Assembly (NCBI GenBank): GCA_041687805.1 | Contig: JBDNJK010000117.1 | Span: forward strand, 1 to 34,535 | Direction of reading: 5' to 3' | Source of the DNA: SZUA-87 sp041687805 | GTDB taxonomy: Bacteria > Actinomycetota > Acidimicrobiia > Acidimicrobiales > Aldehydirespiratoraceae | DNA: 34,535 nucleotides | Shown: positions 30,081-34,535 of the stretch, piece after piece | How positions within the stretch are numbered: the first letter of the stretch is position 1 | How the letters are laid out: the number at the start of each line of letters is the position of its first letter | Made by a program: the position numbers and the translations under genes | Notes under the pieces: generated by a model | Databases searched by the model: none | Told to the model about the DNA's origin: nothing | The model's input: only the letters and a program-made list of their open reading frames with translations

Positions 30081-31817
30081 TCAGCCTGCTGTCTTGGTAA
30101 GGACCGAGTAGACGAAGTTGAACGTCGGTCCGATGTTCAATGCTTCGGCCCGATCCAGCGACGAGTCGCCGGAGATGCCATCGCGGTAGATGATGTACTC
30201 GGGCTCAATCCACAAGGGCAGAGTGACTACTTCATCTGCGTACACATCCTGCAGATCGCTGAGGAGCGACGCCCGGGTATCGAGATCGGACTCGCTGCGC
30301 TGTTCCAACAAGAGGCTCAGAAGCGACGGATCAGTGGCGGGATTCTGGAGCACATTGGTGCCGAGACCGTCGCCCTCGATGAAGGGCTGTAGGTAATTCT
30401 CAGCATCTGGGAAGTCGAAGAACCAGCCGAGCACACAGACTTCGTACTCACCATTGGTGCACGCACCGACGTAAGTGCTCCATTCCTGACTGACCACCTC
30501 GACACTGATCAAGCCAGAGGCCTCCAATTGCTGGGCGATCAGCAACACGCCGTCTGCCGTGGTTACACCATAGTGCTCCGGCGGATACGCAAGTTGGAGC
30601 TGCAACTTGTTGTCGGCGGAGAAGCCGGCGGCTTCTAGGAACGCGACGGCCGCATCGATGTTGGGGGACTGATACTTCGTCTCGAACGATTCGTTCGATC
30701 CCAAGAATCCCGGGGGAACCGCTGAGAACAAAGGCTCGACTGCACCACCGAACACCACATCGGACAATTCGTCACGGTCGATCAGCGAGGCAAGTGCCTT
30801 GCGAACGTTGGGATCCTTCGTATCAAATTCGTTGTGGTTGATGATCAGGTACCGGATTGGACCGGATTCAACCTTCGCAACCGTCAAACCATCCACCCCT
30901 TGGAGTTCCTCGGCCGCTTCCGTTCCAAGCAGTCGCCAGGCGATGTCTATCTCGCCGCTACGCACGGCATCGGCCATCTGATCCGGTGCTGCAAATTCAC
31001 GAACGATGATCCGGTCCACCTGCGCGGGGAAGTCGCCGTTGTAGTTGGGATTCGGCTCGAGAACTGTCTGCTCACCTGGCACGAACTGAGTTATGACCCA
31101 TGGACCGAGTCCGTATATCGGTGTCTCGGGGAAGAGGTTGAGCTCTTCGGCCGCAAAGGTGTCCGGGTGCGCTATGGAGTAGGGAGCTCCCGCCAGGATC
31201 TGAGGGAAGAATCCGGCCGGTCCGAGGAGATTGAACTTGATCGTGTCGGAGCCCACCGCTTCGATGCTCTCGACATACGGAACAGCGAGCGTCTCGCCAA
31301 CCTGGTTGGGTCCGTCCTTCGAAATTGTGAGCAATCGGTTGAGCTGTTCCACGGCCATGTCCACCGTTAAGGCGGTGCCATCACCGAAAACCAAACCGTC
31401 GCGCAACTTGACCGTCCAGCTCATGCCATCATCGCTGGCAACCGGCAGTTCCGCTATGCCAGGCACGATCTTTGCGTCACTACCAGGCTCGAAACGCAGG
31501 AGCGGTTCATTGAACGCACGTATCAGTTCCCAGTCATGGGTGGCATAGGCATCGGCACTGTCAAGACTCGATGTCGAGTCGGTCGTACCGATGATGATCG
31601 TAGTTCCGTCACTGGAGTCGGTAGCCGGAGCTTGAGTTGTCTCGGGAGCTTTGGTCGTGGCCGGGGCAGCCGTGGTCGTGGCCTGCGTGGTCGCAGGTGC
31701 TTGGGTCGTGGCTGCCGCGGTGGTGTTTGAGCCACCGTCGTCGCCGCAAGCTGCAGCAACGAGTGTGAACGCAAGCACAACACCCAACAGGCTTAGAAGC
31801 CGTCGATTCGTTTGCAT
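30081..31817 (-). CDS. oppA: Oligopeptide-type substrate-binding lipoprotein (OppA-like)
   Basis: 578 residues, family 5 solute-binding protein. It starts at ATG 31817, with AGGAGAG a few bases upstream; an open frame to 31895 has no ribosome site. The signal peptide (MQTNRRLLSLLGVVLAFTLVAAAC) ends in a lipobox, VAAAC, so the mature protein is lipid-anchored. A 40-residue Thr/Ala/Pro/Gln linker follows, a spacer to the wall. The folded part has WTVKLRDGLVFGDGTALT, GLGPWVITQFVPGEQTVLEPNPNYNGD, RKALASLIDRDEL and VLGWFFDFPDAENYLQPF, as in peptide and nickel binders. The ligand cannot be told from sequence. It is the first opp gene, divergent from the DUF255 gene. Confidence 0.95.
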   Translation of the reverse strand: MQTNRRLLSLLGVVLAFTLVAAACGDDGGSNTTAAATTQAPATTQATTTAAPATTKAPETTQAPATDSSDGTTIIIGTTDSTSSLDSADAYATHDWELIRAFNEPLLRFEPGSDAKIVPGIAELPVASDDGMSWTVKLRDGLVFGDGTALTVDMAVEQLNRLLTISKDGPNQVGETLAVPYVESIEAVGSDTIKFNLLGPAGFFPQILAGAPYSIAHPDTFAAEELNLFPETPIYGLGPWVITQFVPGEQTVLEPNPNYNGDFPAQVDRIIVREFAAPDQMADAVRSGEIDIAWRLLGTEAAEELQGVDGLTVAKVESGPIRYLIINHNEFDTKDPNVRKALASLIDRDELSDVVFGGAVEPLFSAVPPGFLGSNESFETKYQSPNIDAAVAFLEAAGFSADNKLQLQLAYPPEHYGVTTADGVLLIAQQLEASGLISVEVVSQEWSTYVGACTNGEYEVCVLGWFFDFPDAENYLQPFIEGDGLGTNVLQNPATDPSLLSLLLEQRSESDLDTRASLLSDLQDVYADEVVTLPLWIEPEYIIYRDGISGDSSLDRAEALNIGPTFNFVYSVLTKTAG

Positions 31818-31842
31818 GTATCTCTCCTGTGTAGACAGATTC

Positions 31843-31862
31843 CCACCGCGGGGCCGCGGCGG
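31843..31862 (-). promoter_or_regulatory. GC-rich hairpin in the oppA 5' leader
   Basis: In the minus-strand RNA, CCGCCGCGG can pair with CCGCGGTGG, with one G-U pair and the innermost pair opened for a loop. It lies about 15 bases upstream of the AGGAGAG ribosome site. A role in mRNA stability or translation control is possible. Confidence 0.4.
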
Positions 31863-31966
31863 CAACTGATACACCGCACGCGGAGGCTCCAACAAAAGCC
31901 GGTCCCTCCGAATTCAGTGATAAATATTTCTACCAGCCAGTAACCCATATGGAAAGGTTGTCATCA

Positions 31967-31980
31967 TCACAATTGTGTGA
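31967..31980. promoter_or_regulatory. Inverted repeat TCACA-N4-TGTGA between oppA and the DUF255 gene
   Basis: TCACA and TGTGA flank ATTG; the centre CACAATTGTG is also a perfect 10-base palindrome. It lies in the 263-bp divergent region, next to an AT-rich stretch (31918-31932) that may hold the oppA promoter. It is a candidate operator; no regulator is identified. Confidence 0.4.
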
Positions 31981-32059
31981 CGCCGATTTGTGGCAACTGC
32001 CTCACCACTTCGTGCGACACTCCGACTCGCTGGTGAGAACCGGAGCTTCAGCGTGAACT

Positions 32060-32080
32060 CCGGCAACCTAGAATTGCCGG
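32060..32080 (+). promoter_or_regulatory. Inverted repeat over the -10 of the DUF255 gene
   Basis: CCGGCAA (32060-32066) and TTGCCGG (32074-32080) are perfect inverted copies with a 7-base centre. The -10 hexamer TAGAAT (32069-32074) lies inside, and GTG 32081 follows directly, 6 bases after the hexamer. A repressor bound here would cover promoter and start. Confidence 0.5.
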
Positions 32081-34081
32081 GTGAACCGACTGTCAGCCGA
32101 GGCCAGCCCGTATTTACGCCAGCACGCGTCCAATCCAGTCGACTGGTATCCGTGGGGCGACGAAGCTCTCTCGGAGGCGGCCAGACGCGACCGACCGATC
32201 TTGTTGTCGGTCGGTTACTCGGCGTGTCATTGGTGTCATGTGATGGCTCACGAATCATTCGAGGACGCTGATACGGCCGCCACGATGAACGCCATGTTCG
32301 TCAACATCAAGGTCGACAGAGAGGAACGCCCCGACATCGACGCCATCTACATGGAGGCCGTGCAAGCCATGACCGGTCAGGGCGGCTGGCCCATGACGGT
32401 CTTCCTCACCCCGAGTGGGCATCCCTTCTTCGGAGGCACCTATTACCCGCCGACTCGACGCGGACAGATGCCGTCGTTTCGGGAGTTGATGGCAGCAGTG
32501 GACGACGCTTGGAGTAATCGTCGTGCCGACGTGGTTGGCCAGGCTGCCCGGCTCGGCGACGCATTGAAGACCTCGATGCCGACCATTTCGGCGGCCGGCA
32601 CGGCACCCGACATCGACCGACTTCTATCGGCAGCCGAGCAGTTCACCGAACAGTTCGATGCCGAATGGGGGGGCTTCGGCGGCGCACCCAAGTTCCCGTC
32701 TGCCATGGGTCTCGATGCAGTCTTGCAGATTCATCGACACACGCTCGACCCAGACCTACTCCGAATCGTCACCACCAGTCTCGACGCAATGGCTTCAGGA
32801 GGTATCTACGACCAACTTGGTGGCGGGTTCGCCCGCTACTCGGTCGACCGGCAGTGGCTGGTGCCTCACTTCGAGAAGATGCTCTACGACAACGCTCTGC
32901 TCCTGCGGATCTACTTACACGCTTGGCAGGCGACCGGGGAGCAACGATTTCGCCAAATCGTTGAGGAAATCATCGACTACGTGCTGCGGGACCTTCACCA
33001 CGACATGGGAGGGTTCTATTCAGCCGAGGATGCCGATTCCGAAGGTGTGGAAGGCCGCTTCTACGTATGGTCGGATCAGAAGTTTCGGAGCGTATGCGAA
33101 GACGCCGGGGTCGATGCCGAGTCGGCCGCCCAGTGGTGGGGAGTAACCGAGGCCGGCAATTTCGAGGGCTCCAATATTTTGAACCGCCCCGTTCGCGGCG
33201 ACGTGATCCGACCCGACTCGATCGAGGCCGCCCGAGTCGCTCTGCTGGCTGCCCGCAACACCCGTATTCACCCCGGCCTCGACCACAAGGTCCTCACCGA
33301 ATGGAACGCACTGTTCCTTTCGAGCCTCGCCGAGGCCGCCGCGATCACCGGTAACGCTGATTGGAAGGCAGCTGCAGTCACAAACGGCGAGTTCCTGGTC
33401 GACAACCTGCGACGAACCGACGGCCGATGGATGCGCAGCTGGCAACCGGGTGGCTCCACAGACGACGGCCATGCAAGCCACCTCGCCTACGCACAAGACT
33501 ACGCGGCGCTGGCCGACGCATTCACCCGCTTGTCGGAACTCACAGGCGAGTCGCGTTGGATCGACCACGCCACACAAACCGCGGATGCCATGATCGATCT
33601 GTTCGCCGATGCCGAACATGGCGGGTTCTTCACGACGGGGTCCGATGCCGTCGAACTCATCAAGCGTCCAAAGGATCTCACCGACAACGCCACGCCTTCT
33701 GCACAGTCCTTGGCGGCGGTTGCACTGCTGCGTCTCGGGGCCATCACGGGAAATGGCCGGTACACCAACGAGTCCACCCGAATTCTCGCGATGCTCGATG
33801 AGCTCGTTGCTCGCCACCCGACCGGTTTCGGCCACTTGCTCACCGCCATCAACCTCGCCGCAACGGGTATTACCGAGGTGGTGATTCCTGGCGATAGGAG
33901 CGACCTTGTCGAGGTCGTGCAGTCCGGTTGGAGGCCAGAAGTCGTTCTGGCGTGGGGTCAGCCCCACAACTCGCCGCTTTGGGAAGGCCGCTCGAACGAA
34001 ATGGCGTACGTCTGCCACAACTACGCATGCCAGGCGCCGGTCGACACTGCCGAGGAGTTGCGTAGCCTGCTCGCGCAATGA
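32081..34081 (+). CDS. DUF255 / thioredoxin-domain protein (YyaL/SPATA20 family)
   Basis: 666 residues. The N-terminal thioredoxin-like domain opens with the family's invariant SPYLRQHASNPVDWYPWG and has the CxxC-type site SACHWCHVMAHESFED, then DREERPDID and GGWPMTVFLTPSGHPFFGGTYYP. The rest is an alpha/alpha-toroid like sugar epimerases: GGFGGAPKFP, GGIYDQLGGGFARYSVDRQWLVPHFEKMLYDNALL, GFYSAEDADSEG and DHKVLTEWNALFLSSLAEAA. The family is widespread but its reaction is not established. The start is GTG 32081: it matches the family N-terminus (NRLSAEASPYL) and has TAGAAT 6 bases upstream. The stop overlaps the helicase start as ATGA. Confidence 0.95.
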   Translation: MNRLSAEASPYLRQHASNPVDWYPWGDEALSEAARRDRPILLSVGYSACHWCHVMAHESFEDADTAATMNAMFVNIKVDREERPDIDAIYMEAVQAMTGQGGWPMTVFLTPSGHPFFGGTYYPPTRRGQMPSFRELMAAVDDAWSNRRADVVGQAARLGDALKTSMPTISAAGTAPDIDRLLSAAEQFTEQFDAEWGGFGGAPKFPSAMGLDAVLQIHRHTLDPDLLRIVTTSLDAMASGGIYDQLGGGFARYSVDRQWLVPHFEKMLYDNALLLRIYLHAWQATGEQRFRQIVEEIIDYVLRDLHHDMGGFYSAEDADSEGVEGRFYVWSDQKFRSVCEDAGVDAESAAQWWGVTEAGNFEGSNILNRPVRGDVIRPDSIEAARVALLAARNTRIHPGLDHKVLTEWNALFLSSLAEAAAITGNADWKAAAVTNGEFLVDNLRRTDGRWMRSWQPGGSTDDGHASHLAYAQDYAALADAFTRLSELTGESRWIDHATQTADAMIDLFADAEHGGFFTTGSDAVELIKRPKDLTDNATPSAQSLAAVALLRLGAITGNGRYTNESTRILAMLDELVARHPTGFGHLLTAINLAATGITEVVIPGDRSDLVEVVQSGWRPEVVLAWGQPHNSPLWEGRSNEMAYVCHNYACQAPVDTAEELRSLLAQ

Positions 34082-34535
34082 CCCGTCGAACACCTCGCAC
34101 GTTCAGTCCCGAAGAGGTTGACCGTCGACGCGCGCTCATTCCGCGAATCCGCTACCCAGCAGAACTGCCGATCACCGGTCGTCGAGAGGAATTGTTACGC
34201 ACGATTTCCGACAACCAGGTGGTGGTGGTCTCAGGTGAGACCGGCTCTGGCAAAAGCACCCAGATCCCGAAACTCTGTCTCGAACTCGGTCGCGGCACCA
34301 CCGGTTTCATAGGCCATACCCAGCCGAGAAGGCTGGCCGCTCGAACCATCGCCGAACGGATAGCCGAGGAGATCGGCACAAAGGTAGGCGAGCTGGTCGG
34401 CTACGCGGTGAGGTTCACCGACGAGGTGGGGCCCGACACACTGCTCAAGTTGATGACCGACGGGATCTTGCTGGCCGAAATGCAGCGCGATCGTGACCTG
34501 CGCCGGTACGACACGATCATCATCGACGAGGCTCA
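34078..34535 (+). CDS. hrpA: HrpA-type DEAH RNA helicase, 3' part beyond window
   Basis: 152 codons are visible before the window ends. The protein starts MTRRTPRTFSPEEVDRRR; motif I is SGETGSGKSTQIPK, motif Ia TQPRRLAARTIAERIAEE, then GYAVRFTDEVG, LKLMTDGILLAEM and the beginning of the DEAH box in DTIIIDEA at the very edge. HrpA is a large ATP-dependent RNA helicase, about 1300 residues in E. coli, linked to mRNA processing and rescue of stalled ribosomes. The shorter HrpB type cannot be fully excluded, but the QPRRLAAR and GYAVRF segments fit HrpA. The start ATG 34078 overlaps the DUF255 stop as ATGA. Confidence 0.92.
   Translation, partial: MTRRTPRTFSPEEVDRRRALIPRIRYPAELPITGRREELLRTISDNQVVVVSGETGSGKSTQIPKLCLELGRGTTGFIGHTQPRRLAARTIAERIAEEIGTKVGELVGYAVRFTDEVGPDTLLKLMTDGILLAEMQRDRDLRRYDTIIIDEA

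Noticed and set aside
31564..31760. Low-complexity plus-strand frames near the oppA linker (Gly/Arg/Val-rich)
   Set aside because: They are shadows of the Thr/Ala/Pro-rich linker of the lipoprotein.
33020..34093. Long minus-strand frame opposite the DUF255 gene
   Set aside because: It is a shadow of a clearly recognisable plus-strand protein; the translation has no family motifs.
1..34535. CRISPR arrays, insertion sequences, integrases, toxin-antitoxin pairs or phage genes
   Set aside because: No regularly spaced repeats, transposase or integrase motifs, or paired small toxin genes were found on reading both strands; the window is core metabolism.

Overview
The window looks like a piece of an actinobacterial chromosome, most likely from the class Acidimicrobiia. 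The reasons are a GC-rich composition (roughly 60%, estimated by eye), a recognisable mycothiol synthase (MshD), the menaquinone genes menA and menG, many GTG starts, and leaderless-type promoters with a -10 hexamer a few bases before the start codon. The class assignment is inference. Nothing looks like a phage, an insertion sequence, a CRISPR array or a recent island; no tRNA or rRNA gene was found.

Layout. 1-398: 5' part of a J-domain protein (minus strand). 532-2625: an OmpR-type response regulator and its histidine kinase (plus). 2618-10996: a minus-strand histidine cluster hisD-hisC-hisB-hisH-hisA-hisF, then a GroES-like gene, an unusual hisI, trpE and ygfZ. 11058-11249: a small hypothetical gene (plus). 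11510-12151: nth, endonuclease III (minus). 12216-15184: mshD, rlmN, a small membrane protein and menG (plus). 15220-25507: a tightly packed minus-strand purine operon purL-Q-C-E-F-D-M-N with menA as its last gene. 25611-31817: an oligopeptide-type ABC transporter oppA-B-C-D-F (minus). 32081-34535: a DUF255/thioredoxin-domain protein and the start of an HrpA-type helicase (plus).

How the genes work together. hisD/C/B/H/A/F/I cover most of histidine synthesis; hisG and hisE are not in the window. trpE supplies anthranilate from chorismate. The pur genes cover most steps to IMP; purS is apparently fused to purL, and purK, purB and purH are not here. HisH/HisF and PurQ/PurL are glutamine-amidotransferase pairs, and the AICAR released by HisF re-enters purine synthesis. 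MenA and MenG perform successive late steps of menaquinone synthesis but sit on convergent transcripts. Most neighbours within operons overlap by 1-14 bases, which suggests translational coupling.

The main points for a second look are these: ten transcription-unit starts where a -10-like hexamer ends 6-8 bases before the start codon; a HisI whose conserved metal-binding aspartates are all replaced; a roughly 100-residue insert in the first extracellular loop of OppC that reads like half of a periplasmic-binding-protein lobe; a PurL carrying two PurS-like repeats; an MshD with a much shortened N-terminal acetyltransferase domain; and a 92-bp groES-hisI gap holding three separate dyads. I did not find a clearly new defence or mobile system.
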